The translations under genes were made by a program, and so were the position numbers. Of a stretch of DNA of 64,000 nucleotides, positions 9,701 through 24,700 are shown one piece after another. Within the stretch, counting starts at the first letter, position 1. Each line of letters begins with the position of its first letter. The stretch comes from Larus michahellis. Taxonomy: Eukaryota; Chordata; Aves; Charadriiformes; Laridae. The stretch lies in NCBI RefSeq assembly GCF_964199755.1, contig NC_133901.1:12353556-12417555 (forward strand). Direction: 5' to 3'. The notes beneath the pieces were generated by a model. That model searched no databases. It saw only the letters and a list, made by a program, of their open reading frames with translations, and had not been told where the DNA came from.

Positions 9701-12700
9701 ATATTAAGGAGGTGAAATACAGGAAGTATTTGTTCTGCCCTCATGAAATAAGTTTTAATGTTTTATGAAGAAACTAAAGATGTGCTTGGTTGCTTTGACT
9801 GTAGTAGCAGCAATCTATAAGAAATTATACTTTTTGTTTAAAAAAGGAAAAAACCCGTGGTCATGTCTAACACAAAAGGTTGCACAGCAAAACTGGAAGC
9901 ACACTGTGACTGATGTGCACATAGGATAAAAATCGGTGCTTACATACTCCAGACATTAAAGCACTTACATTTTTTTAATCTGATTTATACTTGCTAAGAA
10001 ATGAAAAGGAGAACAACTGTAACATATCTACGGCATCATGTGATTTCTGTTAAGTTGTATTTAATTGGCTGCAGGTTTGCAAGTGCATAGAATTTTGGAG
10101 CTATGTTTAATTCCCCATGGAAGGAAGCTGGAGTCTCTGGGCTTGCTGTGGACTGTCTCGTCAGGGGACCAGCGCTGCCCAGGGTTGTAGAAGGGTTCAC
10201 ATCTGGATGCAGCAGCTGAGTGAGAGTATTTGCATTCAGCTGCCACACCAAAAGAATGAGGCTGACTTTGCAGAGAAGGAATTTCACTGTGGATACCACT
10301 CTGCGCATTTGAATTTCAAACAGCAGAGGAAAAGGCAGCCCTTTGAACTTGAGGAAATCTGTGTGGTGGTCGCTCGGGTGTAATACTTCTCTAGCTTTCA
10401 CGTAGGAATTGCTTGTCACTTACAAATTAGAAAATGGTTGTATCTATAACCTTCTAAATCTTTTGGCAAACTTTGCATGAGTGTAGTGAGAGTTTGAGTG
10501 GTGGATTTGTGACTAACATTTCTTCTTCTTTCAATCTGCGTGACTGTTCCAGGCAGCATCAAATCTGATAGCAGTGGGGACTTCCCATGGGTTAGCACTG
10601 ATATTTGGTAAGTTGAAAATAAAGTTTTGAGTTTTTTGCATTGTAATGATCTTAAAAAAAAAAAAAAAAAAAAAGGGGCAAAAAAAAAAAAAGCCCCCAA
10701 CCTGAGTTAGAACTTCAGGGTGGATTTCTTCTAATATGTTCTGTTAGTGCTAAATGTGATTTTCTTTCAGTGAAGCGATAAAACGCAAGTAATATTTTAG
10801 TTGCCCTTATTTGCATATTTCTTCTGCTTTGTTGGGGATTGGCACATTGATATTGAGAAATTTAGCTCTGTGGCAATTCTCTAAAGAGCCTTTTCTATGT
10901 TTAAATATGGATTACTCTGTTTTCTGTGGAAGAAGCCAGACCCAGTATACAACTGTTGTCTCATACGGTATTAATCTCCTTCTCCCCTGTGACATAATTA
11001 GCTACCAGCATTAGGGAAATTAAAACGTGTTCCTTGGGAAGTGGACCTTCTGACCCATGGCTACCTGCAGGTTTGCATCATAGGTTTCTCCTCCCTTGAC
11101 CTTCCCCTGCACCAGTCACCTCTGTGTCCCTTCATTCTGTTATTCTTTCCCTATCACTGGACTTTCTTAAAAAAAGTTTCTGAGCTTGTGCCACTGTTTA
11201 TCCAGCTTACCAGCTGGGCGAGAACAGCTCTTCAATTGCTCCGTAGACATCGATTTTTTTTATTTTTTTTTTTTGCACCTTTTGTCTATGCAGCACCAAA
11301 TTCTTAACTATTTTTCAAAATTTCATTATCGTCTTTGCTTTTCTTTTGAAGTTAGCTGAAATTATTCAAGAGACCAAAAGTGACAGGGGACAGCAGAAGG
11401 ACTGGAAAGACTAAGACTCGTTTTCCTGGGTATTTAGGCATGAAACTATTTGATGCCATTTGCTAAATCCAATATTGAAACAGTTACAAGATGTGCTTAA
11501 TCTGAATATAGGTAGCTTCTTATCTGCTAGTCTCATGATCTTACTGAGTTTTTAGTAGTAGATCTTTGTGGTTTTTTTAAAATTTGTCTAGTATGTGGAG
11601 ATCTCCAATATCACTTCTATGGAACAGCTTTTGACTCCGATTTCCTGTTGCGCTCTCTATACGCAGATGCTATGAAGTCAGTAAGCTTTTAGACCGAAGC
11701 TGTTCTCTGCAAGTGTCATAATAGAGAGATACTATTTTTAGCATTTTACACTCCAGAAGGGGCTCTAGGGCTCTATATAAGCGTGCAAAGAGGAAGGGTC
11801 CTTCTTACCTTTGTCGTGATTATTTCTGCATCAAGTCCCACTTAAGAGGATGGGCCACTGAAAGCCTGAATGTGCAAGATGCTTAGTGTGCTGTGGCGTT
11901 TCAGCTGATGTATTTTTTAAGATTTGTTTGTTTTGCTCAATGCAAGTGCGTTTAAGCAAAGATTACTTTGGACCAATGTGTTTACTGTTATTTTGGCCGT
12001 GATCTTTGCAAGGGTCTGTAGTTATTCAGTTAATTTTATGGCCTTTAGAACACTTGGCACAATACCAGCTTTCCACTAATTGGCTTTTATTAAAATAAAT
12101 GTCAGTACTTTAGAGAACTTCTCTGCATACTTGCAACAGAGCCTTTCAAGCTTTCTGATCTACTGAAACATATTAAGTTATTGTTTATGCAGCTGCGTAC
12201 TGGGCTGTATAATCACAAGTGTGTTCAGTGTGTTGAGGACAATTATTAGTCCCCTCTATTCTGCAGTTGCGAGATCCCATCTGAAGTACTGTCTCCAGTT
12301 TTGGGCTGCTCACTATAAGACAGGCATCTGAAGTACTGCAGTGGGCCCAGTGGGGTGTCACCAAGGCTGAAGCACGTGATACATGAGCAGAGGCTGAGAG
12401 GATTGGGTTTCTTCTGCGTGGAGAGAAGGTTGACATCATGTTGCCATCTTCTACTATGTAATAGAAAGTTATAGAAAGAGAGACTCAGACCTTTCTCAAA
12501 GGTCCATGGTGTTAGATGTGAGGCAGTGGACCCAAGCTGCAACGTGGGAACATCTGATTAAATTTTTCAGCATGAGTGTGCTGAAGCATTAGATAAGGGC
12601 TGAGAGAGGCTGTGGAATCGCCTTCCTTGGTGATATTCAAAACTCAGCCAAGCCCTGAGCAAACTAATCTCATTGACTTTGCTTGGAGCAGTAGGACTGG

Positions 12701-15700
12701 GCCAGAGACCTCCGCAGCTTCCTTGCAACTAAAGATATTCTGTGAGTACGCTGGAATTTAAAGGTGGTGAGGAAAGAAAATATGTCATCCAACTTTGTTT
12801 CAGGTATGGCCGCGAATGCTTCCTGGGCACTTCTGTTCTCTGCTAAATTGTTTCAGTTCTGCAACTAAAACTCGGGCACTGACCCCAGTGCTCTCACATC
12901 TGTCTGCAAAGAGAGAAGTCCTTGCAGGATATGGCTGTATAAGGCTTTCTTCTGTGCAAAGAGAGAGAGGATTAGTGTTCTGGCTTGGTTTTATTCTGTG
13001 ATTTAAACGAGCAGTTTATGTCCGTAGACCAATCAATTTCTGTACATTTTAAATGAAAACATTTTTCTGCTAGATGTGTTAATTAGGTTGAGATTTACTC
13101 CCTGAAGTTTTCTAATTTATGTGCATGGTTTATACTATACAATGGAAACATCACCTTTTTTTTGCCTGCAAAAATTTAGGTCCATTTTCTGGTTGAATGT
13201 TGCTGATGTTTGAGTTTCTCTGAATGGTTTTGTGTCACTGTAAAATTTTTTAACCCTTTATGTTTTTCTTTCATATATTTGATTTCATGTAGCTATTTCG
13301 TTTGTCTCCTCTCCTAAGTCCACCCGTCCCTCTTGACTTGTCTGCTTTCTCCTTTTTAAGGAAGACTTGGGTGGCTTTCATTCTGCTTTTTTGAATGCTT
13401 CTGTTGCCTCTTGAAAAATGGTCACAGGGCAGTTCTCGATTGAGCATCTAAGCTTTGAAAAGCGGTATTTTTCTTGTGGGTTGGAGTTGGATTAGGTGCC
13501 AACTTTTTGGCACCCTGTGAGTGTTGGTAGGAAGGGATGTCTGAAGGCCCGTAGTCACCCCCTGGTTCCTGCAGGACTGTCACCAATAACTGGGTTGGGG
13601 CAGCCCTGGCTTTGTCTAGCCAAGTCTTGAAAAACTCTTACGGATGGAAAATACTGCCCAACAGGCAAACGTGCGTGCACACACTCCTCTGGTAACCTGC
13701 TCCAGGGCCATATAATCTTGCAGGGCAAAAAAATTCTTAACAACCCATCTAGACCTCTCAAATCTGCCGCATCTGGTTATTTGCTGAGAAGAGTTCGGAG
13801 CTCTCATTTTTTTACCTATCTTTCAGGTAGTTTATCTTCTGTTTGATGCTTTTATTTCCACATTTGGATAATTACTGTGTCTTGTGCTTTAGGAATATGA
13901 CCCTTAGCTTGTGTCTAGTGTGGTGCTTGCTTGGGAGATTTTTAATTTATTTTTTTTAAAATATAAATGAGGGCCATCCTTTTGCCAGATTCTTTCTGAA
14001 ACTTTTTTGGAGTTGTGAGCGTTGTGCAAATGAACAATTATGCTATGTGCCATGATTTTTCTTGAGGAGTGCTCTCCCAGCAAGCCTGTAACAATAAACA
14101 AATAATCTTCAGAGATTTTTTTTTTTCCTCCATCTTTGCAGAAGAGCTAAGATGTTTTTACATTACTCAAACTAGCCCTTAAACAGAGCTCACTGAAATG
14201 TGTTATTTTTCATGGAGACTTCATGTTCTGGACATAAAATTTCTATATAGCTAAACTTTGGTTTGATTAGTGTTGAACCATTTATTTTCTGTGTTGGCTA
14301 TAAAACTTGTCTTTGTTCAGGTGTGGGAGTAGCATGATATCTTGAGAGAAGAGGTAGTGTAAGTACCTAAAGACAGCATTAAAACTAGATTTTGAGGACT
14401 GTTGTGCTTGGTTGTTTTTGGAAGCTAATGGGGAGTTGATTGCCTGGCTGGTGGTAACTGTTGAAAATAGTTTTACCAGTTAAGCGACTAAACCTCCAGT
14501 TTTATTTCCTCTCAAATTTCTTTCTTTTTTTTTGGTCTTCAATACAATGAAGTCCAAATTTATAAACTAATTTTTTTTCAGTGATTCCACACGCTTTTTA
14601 AACCGCTTAGTTTTAAAACACCAGATATCACAGCATCCTCTCAGTTACTTGAATAAATCAAAACAGGAAATGTTAACAAAAGGAAACACTATCAGCAAAT
14701 CTGAAGGTTCTGTCTGTGTTTGAAGATTATCACATATATGCTGTTCATTACTTCACTCTTTTATATTGATTTCTGGCTTTTTCTTTCCTCTTTTGGCCCT
14801 TTCTGTATGGACTGAAAAGGAAAAGGTACAGTAACACTGCACTGTGCACGTACCCTGCATGAACAGCTCCTGTCTTGTCCAGTTTGCATGTTGTCTGTGC
14901 CAGAGTCTAAGACGCCAGATAAGCAGCAAGTAAAGCAGTGCAGTAACCAGTCAGTGGATAATACTGCTGGCTGGTCTGGAATTGGTTATTGAATGCCTGT
15001 GCATTGAACACTTAAAATTCTCCAGGCAAGAACAGCAGAGGAGCAGGTAAAACCTGTGAAATCCACATAAGTGGAGAGCAGCTCCTGAAAGCCCTGCTTA
15101 GGCGCCGGTTATGCAGCTGAGGAGGGAGCAGTGGGTTCCTCATGTGGTAGCCACAGGTGGGCTGACCTAACCCCTGCTCTGAGTGGTCATTCCGCTAGCT
15201 TTAAGCGGAGGGCAGGGGGTGGGGAGGAAGCTTCAGCATGCCCTGGTTTAGGGAGGGGACAGCTGTTGTGTTACTGGGGGAGATGGTGCCTGCAGCCTGT
15301 CCCATTAGCTCACCATCTCTTGTCCTCCTGATCCTCAGGCCCAAGGGGGATATACCTCCTGGGAGAGCGCTTACTGATTCTCTGCCTAATTAAGGTGGGA
15401 GGAAAGGACCTATTCCTAAAACTTGCCTTTCCAACTTGGGAAAATCATAGCCTAAGGAAAAGATCTTGATGAAAACCTGGTGATCTGAGAAGTAACAACT
15501 TCTGCAGTGCTGTGCGTATGCCTTTGTTCTGGAAAGTGACTGTTTTCATATTCACAAAGTTGGCTTTGTGCTTTACTTGTACAGCTGTATCAAAGTGCCA
15601 TCTCATTTCGACGTCAGACTTTGAGAGCAGCACAAGTAGTTACTGCCAGAAATGTTTCAGATGAAGAAGTGCTTTATGTAAATTGCAAAATTAAAAACAT

Positions 15701-18700
15701 TTTGACAATTGATAGCCACCTTTTGTTTCAAGCATTTGGAAAAAGCTTTTTGTGTTTAATCCTAAAGCTGCCTTGATTCAAAGTTGATAACACTAGTGTC
15801 AAAAATCATCAGATTGGCTTTTATAACCTTTTGCTATTATCCATTTTTATTACTCTACCCGTTGATTAATAGGAGCTCATTGATGCAGGTGTCTTGCTTT
15901 GCTTTGGAAGCAATTTTGTCCATCTTATTTGTAATTATTTAAAAAAAAAAAATATCTTACCTAATGGCTCCTCCTTGTGTGCCATCTTTTGACTGGCTGG
16001 AAACAAGAAACAAGTACTGGCATGGGTTTCTCCGACTTTCCAAGTGATCCATAGCTTTCCAAGTAATCATTCCTCAACTCTGAAAACACATCTCTGGCAA
16101 ACAATGGGCACTTTCTTCTTAGGAAGGACTAACTTGAGTCATACACAGCATTTAATTTTGGGGTGGTGGTGGGGGTCTTGTTTACTTTGAACTGACATTG
16201 TGGGTGAGGGAAGAAGAAAATGGATTTGAAAGTTCCTGTGGGTACATGTGTGAAGATGTGAAGCTGGATTGAAAGTAGTAGTGATTCTGAAGCTGCTGCC
16301 CTTTCCAGAGGAAGCTGTGGAAGATTCTCCTTTTTCATGCCTTACAGGAAATGGGTGATGGATTGACTTACTGACAGGTTTAAGCTGAAGTGGAAGGAAC
16401 AGGGTGCAATTTGCCTTTAATAGCAAGAGCTGCAGTATTCACCTTATTTTTAAACAAATTTGTATGGTTAGCAGATGGTCTTTTTATAAATAAACTGTAT
16501 TTCCAGACCTCTGGAACAGGAATTATTTCTTTGGGACTTGAAGGACACCATTTGGAGAATACCTCCCTGGGGAACTTGTTTTCCAGCTGTAGCTCTGTCT
16601 TCTCTGAGCTGCCATGGAAATCTTCCATCATTTTTCTTTCTGATCTATGCCGTGTACACCCTTGACGCAGTGATGTCAAAGTGCTTTCTAGTAGCGTGGC
16701 AGAGGATGATTTTTGTTTCCATCACTCAGCTTCTGCTCTCATCTTATCCTAAGAAGGAGAGCTGTGTATGGGGCAATGGCCTTAGTTTTGAAGCGCTTCT
16801 GCTGCCTTGTGCTTGGTGATGGAGGTGGTGGCTGAAGCACCCTGCCTGGCCCCTGGGGCAGAAGGTGCTGTGCTTTGCCGTGGCTCCGTGGCATCAGACC
16901 GACCTTCAGGAAGGCTCTGCGTTGTGCTTGAGTGGCAGATGCAATCAATTGCATGTTGCTTTTCTAATTTTTCGCTATGGTGATACAGAAGTAGTTTTGG
17001 CTCCATGTTCCTCTTCTGTATTGAATAAAGGCAGTAGTTTGCAGTATAGTCACTTGCATCCTTTGTTTAGTTAGACATGAGCGTCAAAGCTTATAAAACT
17101 TAGATCTCTAAACTGTACCTTGTGTGACCGTCAGAGCTTTCAGAGTTGCTTCTGTACATGCAGGTTCAGCCAATTTCAACCCTCAGGTTCTCCTTGGCTT
17201 TCAGAGACATCTTGAACAATGCCATGTTAATTTGGAAAGCTAATGAAAAAGAGTGTTTTATACAGTTTCTGATTATTTAGCTGTTAAAAATAATCTTCAT
17301 CTATCTGTAGTTCAACTGGACATCTCTGACAGCAGAAGCAGTATCTTTATGAAATGTATTTAGGTGTAAACAAGCAAATGTCAGTTCTCATTTGAAAATG
17401 CAGCTCCCTTGTTCTGTGTTTGACATAAGCCAGACGGCAGAGGAAGAAAGCGGAGGCGCTTCCTTCTTTGTGCAGTGTCAGATGTTGTGCTGGCAGGCAC
17501 AGCGGAGCAGAAGTACATGAAGGACAGGTAGCCTTTTCCAGAACTGCCTGGGCTGCTTGTCACCTGATGAAGAGGTGATGATTTGCATTGATATGGTCAA
17601 CCAAAGGCACCTTTGTCTTTTCTCCCACAGAGGAAGAGCAAAGCTCTTCAACGTTCACAAGAATTCTGATGTCTCTGAGTAGCTATAACATATGGTGTCC
17701 TCTTGACCAGTACTGTCATCATGTTTTAGATCAAAACTGGCAGTTTTCTATAATACCTGAGCCTTCCCTGAGCATTTGTGAGACGGACCGTGGCCCTTCT
17801 GTCTCTCCCAGGCCCTGTCTCATTTGGTGTGCAGAACAAATGGTGGTTGTAACACCCTCTCTATCCTTACCTCTCTGCTATCATTATCCATATTTTGCAG
17901 GAAAAGGAATTTTTTACTTTGTTTTGGGCCCCTACAGCAGATGAGTTTATGAAGGTAGATGCAGGAAAACAAGGAATAGAGCAGAAAAAGTATTTGGACT
18001 TGGCCCTAGCCTCTTTCTCCTCACCCTAAACAGTGCTTTAGAGTGACCCATGAGTTAGGTGCTCTTCTTGATAGTGTTTATTTCAGACCTCCCACTAATG
18101 CCTCTTCATACTGGTAGAATTTGAAAGGTGATTCCCACTGTGTGTGTGCTCGGCCATCAGTCTGTCTGTGCAGATTGATGAATACATCACTTCATATTGG
18201 GAAAGAAAAAGAGAAGATACGTCCATGCTCTGTTTCACTTCTAGCACATGGCTAATGGTGCTGCAACTTGGAGAAATGTGTCCTGTGCCTTGGCTGGTTC
18301 TTCCAGGGGGGTTCTGGTGCTCAGATGCTGTCTGTTCCCCTGGATCGTGTCCTTTCCCTTCCCTGCTGAAGGTGGAATCCTGCACCCAATGTTATTGTGG
18401 TGCTTCTGATGTATTTCAAATCTACAGTCTTCATTCCAACAGTCCTCCAAAGCATCTTTTCTTCCTCCACGCTTCAAAAGCAGGAAAAAAATGGAGAGGT
18501 GGAAAAAGCAGATGCAGAACACATATTTTCTTTAGCTTTTAAGAGCAATGCACCAAAGACAGGCAGAGGGTTATCATTCTTAACACCTGCAGTGCAACAT
18601 CTTATAAAGCATTTTTTATTCTCTCGTGGCGGAAGCGTACAAGAACGTAGCACAACCTGGGGTGCTTGTCTGTCGTCTGCAGGGGCAGCCAGGGCATGGC

Positions 18701-21700
18701 CGTGCAGTGGTCCAGTCCCCTAGGTAGGCTGTGCAGGCTTTAGCACCTCCTTTGCTTCTCAGGAAAGGGAGTTCTGCCACGGCGTGGTGATCATTACTGT
18801 TTCATTATAAAGTGAGAGCTATGTGCGCTAGAACCCATCGAGCATTTTAACCGTGCGGCTTGGGGACACAAGTTCATTTTCCCTGCAGCTTCTGGCGTTT
18901 GTCAACAAAACAAGGAATGAGTTACGTCAAACTACACTTACCAAAAGCCCGCGTTGGGGATTTTTAGTTGTTATTCAAATCAACATAAAGAAGCATAAGG
19001 CTTGGAAAATAGAATTAATTTTCTGTCATCTTCCTTGCTACAACTTAAGCACCATTGCAGAATAGTAAAAGGAAAGCTAAGTATTGCTTTGATATTTTTT
19101 TTTCCTAGTAGTTTCTTCTTCAGTTTGTAATACCTCTGCACTTCCATATTCCCTCTGCCTGTTTTGTACTTTTAAAAATAACTTTCGCATTTCCCTGCAA
19201 GTGTCCCACTATCTCTGTACTAACCTGTGCTCTCACCTTGTAAACTCTTTTTTTAAGAACTTAACTGTAAGCCTGTGAATCGTTAATGTACCACAAGTGA
19301 ATTGTATATGCAAATAATTGCATGATGTTGATTTTAATCATTGCTCTTTCTTTCTCTTTAATTTCTTACCAATTCTCTAGATCAAAACCAGGCTCTTCGG
19401 CTTTGTCTGGGCAGCACTGCTGTTGGGGCCCAATATGGGGCTGTCTCTGCTCTCAGCATCAACAACGACTGTTCAAGGCTCCTGTGTGGCTTTGCGAAAG
19501 GACAGGTAATTCCCGTAGGATGAGATGATCCAGTGCTCTGTCCTTCGGCAGGCTGTTACCGAGGGACTGTCCAGAGGTGACAATATCCCCAAGCCAAGCA
19601 CACTCAATATGGAGCTGTTTGTTAGTAGTTTTTTGTGCTGAGCAGCAGTGTGCATCCAGTGAGCTAGCTCAGGCAGGTTGTTTGGGGTAGGTTTCTGTGG
19701 AGGAAATGAGTCATGCAGAATATAGTGAAGGATTCAATTAATCGTGGCTTGTTGTGACATAAGTCCTGCTCCTGATAAACTGAAACGTGCAATGGCACAC
19801 CAGGACAACCACCTTAGTCTTTCTAGGTCACTTTGTGAGATCTATGTTTGTAATTAAAGCTGGTTTTTACTGTGGTGATGACTTGCAATTCTTGAAACTC
19901 ATATCTATCCCCAAAGTTCATTTTTACTAATACCTTATTTCTGTTGCACGATGAAAGCAGCATAGCTTTTAATGCAGAGGAAAAAGGGGTTGAGTCTGCT
20001 CTTTTGTTTTTATGCCCTTCTCTGAACCTAAAGAGAGAAAGCAATTCGTGAACAAAAGTTATAAGACTAAAACTAAACTAAAATGGATAGACATTAACTT
20101 GGTAAAATTTAGAAGTCCATGGAATACAAAGGAGGCTGCTTTTTTTTTAATTTTTAAATTTCCTTTGCTCCTTTGGCTTTCACCTTCATTCTAGAGTAAA
20201 CACACTCCAGTGTCTATGATAGGGCTAAATGACAGACTGCTCCGCACCACGTGGAAATACAGACTTGATCCATGCAGAGCAGTGGCCTGTTTTGAATGAG
20301 ACTCAAATAAAATATTTTGGAGCAGCAGTTCTGAAACAACTGGTCTGCGAGGCTTTGATAGGTGATTTATGGAACAATATAAAATAGTATGTCCAATAAA
20401 AAGTTTGATGAAAATTGTAATCTCGGCTCTTCTGGGCTAAATATTCCTCAGTTATGCAGTAAGTAGTTTGTGACTTCCTGCTTCTTAGTTGAGAAATTGC
20501 CTGAATTTAATATCCAAGCACAAGTGAAGCTGTGTACTCCTACCTGACCTGTCATGCTCAACAAACGCAGGAGGAGAGGAGAGACAAGGTCCATGGTAGC
20601 CATGGAGATGCTTGAGTTTTGCTAACGGGCGTTAGCAGAGCTTATTCAACTGTTCACGGATGCTGTGAGAGAGAAATGCATTGAACCACTCTGAGCGGTG
20701 TTGTGTGGTAGCAAAGTTATCTTACATTCTTGAATTAGGTTATCAGACAAATAGCTGCGAGTTGAGTTTTGGCAAGTGGTGAGAGCTTGCCAAAAGGACA
20801 TGACGCAGAGTCGAGAAGATAACTCTAATGTTGTCAATGAGAGTGTAAGCAGATAAGTAAACTGCTTGTAAAAACAGGGTGGGAACAGATTTCAGATTGC
20901 TTTTCTTTGATATGACTAACTCAGGATGATAGAGGGAATATAAAAATTTATTGATGTACTAACACACAAGGCGATAGAGAGAACCTCTTAGCAGTATGCG
21001 CCTACTGAGAACAATCTGTTTGCAGATCACGATGTGGGATCTGGCCAGTGGGAAGCTGCTACGATCAATAACAGATGCCCACCCACCAGGAACAGCCATT
21101 TTGCACATCAAGGTAACAAGCACTACATGTACTCCTTGTATGCTTCTTTTTTTTCTTCTTTAAAAGACACTTGTGTTCAGTCAGATGTGTTGACTTTCCT
21201 AGTGTAATACTGTTAGATTTACAGATGAGAGCAGCTACCTAGGAGCTATGTGGCGATAGCATCCAGAGATGAGAAAAATGAGCAGAAATTCTATTTCAAA
21301 AAGAAACTGAGTATTTTGAGAGCTGAAATAATAGTATCGGCTGTGAGTTGTACTGTAACAAACAACAGTTGTTGTCTGTTATAACTCCTCTCTCCGATGT
21401 CAAAATCTATGAAGAGTTAGTTGCTAGAATATATTTCTCTAAAACTTGCGTTGGTTTGAACTGGTTACGTGACTGGCCAACTGGAAACTTAAGAGACTGA
21501 AGTGTAGAAAGCAGCTTCTGTCAGCAGTTTCTCAAGTAACATTTTGGGAATGTTTTGGTTGAAAGAGAAATCATCTATGGCTTCTTTTTCAACATAGTGT
21601 TGTCGTCACACACAGAAACTCATATCTGATTTTGTGCGTGGCTTTGTTTTATGTGGACCTCTCCTACCGGGCCATAATGCTCCTTGGCAGCCTGATCAGA

Positions 21701-24700
21701 GCAGTGACTTCGGTGCATCACCAAAACTCTTCTCTCTCTTCTTCTTTCCTGGACCTTGCTGGGACAGCCAGACCCATACAGTGCCTCACATGGAACTAGT
21801 GTAGTGGGTCTGGTGGGGGACGTTGCTCAAGGACAGGTTCTCATGTACTGGTTGGTCTGACCTGGCTAACCAAAAGTGTTTTGTGGGGGTGAAGGTGCCC
21901 CCTTCTGCTGCATCTTCCACGCTTCCGTCTCTGCCATCTTTGCCCTGTGCATAAAGATGAATGTGCCCGATCTTCTGCTCCTAGCGCCCCCCTTCTCTAG
22001 CTCCTCACCTAATGGCAGTACCCGCATTGAAGAGTGCTCAGGCACTGCGTTAGAGGCCAGATGCTTGTGCTGCTGATAATTGGGTTCCAGAGTCCTCCTG
22101 AAGGGTGCCTCAGCTGTGGCTGTGACCCTTTTTATCTTGATTATTTGGTATCATTAGGAGTTCTGAATGCTTCTGATTTTGGCCTTTTTGTTACTGCAGC
22201 TCATTCACCAGCTCTGACACCAGCGCCTGGGCTTGAACTGTGAGGTGTTCTAGGGCAACACAGGTTTTGGTATGCTGTAGTTCTGAGCTGCAATAGAAAG
22301 TAATGGGACTTTGGTAACAAAATCTAGCTTGAGGCTCACTGGAGGGGTAAAGATGAAACAAAAAATCTTGCTTTTCTTACACATCATAAAAAAAACCCCA
22401 GTTATTGTCTCAACTGTGTATGTTAAAGGTGTCTTTCTGGTAGGTACAACGCTCATACTTTTGTGTGCTCTTAATAATGCCATAGTATACATTTTTCTGT
22501 CCTTTCTTTTTGTAGTTTATTTCTCAGTGCCACTTTTAATTTAATTATCTGCTCAGTTTACAGATGACCCGACGCTTGCAATTTGCAATGACAGCGGAGG
22601 CTCCGTATTTGAACTGTCATTTAAGTAAGACAATAACTCTTAAGTACCCACAGAAAGTGCAAAAAAACTAATACTGGGTCATAGTTTCTAAAACCTAGGC
22701 AAAAAAACGCCACTGAAACCAATAAAGCTACTGTCTGAATGTTGAAGGCATCGCTTAGGGCTGCAGTACAATTTCACAGCTGAGGCAAGGTGCTCTCTGG
22801 CAGTGTAGTAGTCAAAGAATAGCCTAAGTTATTAAGGTATCAATGTTTTGTTCAGAATCATGGCATTCCTTGTGGGGTTCTTGGTAGTTGTCATAAAAGT
22901 GCTACCTCTTGGTTTTCCTTCTTTCATTAATGAGAGCTGCCTGCAGTAACTGCTCATTTTGTTCTTGGCCTCTTCAAGAGGAGGAAGGACAAGGAGGAAG
23001 GATGGACAGTCTAGGGAGTCTGATCATGCCCAGGGATTTGCAAAACTTTGCTGTTAAATAAGATCTTAAGGAATTCTTGTCTGTATCTGAGCAACTGTAT
23101 GGGACTGCTTTCAGTGACGCACTAAAAGTGATCCCTGAAGCTGTGTAAAGGACTTTAAAAAAAAAAAACAAACAACAAAACTCCAATATTTAGGAAGGAT
23201 CACTCTTGAGATTTCATGAGATTGTTGGGCTGATCTCTTCTTAATAGCTAGCCACCAAGCTATTTCCCTTCTTTGCAGGAGGGTTATGGGAGTGAGAACC
23301 TGTGAGTCTCGATGTCTCTTCAGTGGCTCAAAGGGGGAAGTTTGCTGTATTGAACCGTTACACGCAAAAGTTGAGCTGAGAGACCATCCTATCACCCAGT
23401 ATTCCCTGCTGGCCATGGCCTCCCTAACAAAGGTAACTTGCTGCTTGCAGAAGGCTTTGTGTGAGGAATCACAAAGGAGAAGTTTTCTGGTGTATACTCA
23501 AACATTTTATTTTGCCTTTTTGTTTTTCTTGAAGATACTGGTTATTGGCCTGAAGCCATCTCTGAAAGTGTGGATGACTTTTCCCTATGGTCGTGTGAGT
23601 AATGAAACCAAACAGTTGCTTTTTGGATTATGGCTACAATCCTAAAGTGAAGGGGATGGGATTAGGGCGAGGTGGTTGGTATGGCTAGTTTGTCAGCGTG
23701 CGGTAAACTCAGCACTGTGGAATCGCAGTGGGAAGCTGTTGGTCTGATGGGTGCAGATTGTGGGCAGAGAGGAGGTGAAAAGGCTGCTTTGAGCTGTACC
23801 TATGTGAAAATGCTGAACTTCTCCAATAAGTAGGAAGGTAGGAACTCAGGAGCCCCTCAGCTTCTTGCATTCCCTGCTGCCTCCTGGTCGCACCCACAGA
23901 TAGGGCATTGACCTGATGATGGCTACAATCACCTTGGGCTGGGGCCATTGCTTTACATAAGAACCATACAATAGAACCTTAATTGCAGGGACAGAAAAAA
24001 AGCGGAAATAGAGCACTAAACAGTCTTCTAAACTCTTGATTATTTGTTTCCACTAGTTGCTGCTATAATTCCTATTGGAGAAGCAGCTGGGAGAAAATGT
24101 GGGGTATGTTAGATTGGGAGAATGGAGAGGAGGCTGCTAGCAAGCTGTAGCTTGTCCTAGTCCATCAATCCATGTGCGACTGGATCTACAGTAAGCAGCT
24201 AGGACACAGGTTTTGTTCTGACTGTCCCAAGAGGCACGTGTTGCCCCTAAAGCATGTGGCTGAACCAAAGAGCGCAAGCTACTGCTCAGCAGCAGCCCAG
24301 GAAATTGCTTTACAGCCAGTGTGTGTACATGGCAAAGCTAGTGAGCAGCAGCTGATGAACACCATGTGTCCTGGAACTGAGGTTCTGCCTTGCGTACCTT
24401 CAACACCGGCTGTCCTTTTTGTCTAACAGATGGACCCTTCTAGTGTCCCTCTTCTGGCGTGGCACTTTGTGGCTGTACAGAACTCTGTGAACCCCATGCT
24501 TGCATTTTGTCGAGGAGACGTTGTTCATTTTCTTCTGGTAAGCCTTGGGTGTTTTATGCTGCTTTTCAGATAGTCACATCTTAGTCACATATTCAATTGA
24601 CTGAGCCTCCGTCTCAGTGAAAGGATGATATCTGTGCATGGGGTGTCTGCAGCTTGCACCCCGCTGGGGTAAACAAACCTGCTGGTCAGTGCTCTTCCCT

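Noticed and set aside
10036..10419. 127-codon minus-strand open frame in intron 5
   Set aside because: The opposite strand is also open over the same stretch; no domain, no splice or polyadenylation signals. Judged chance.
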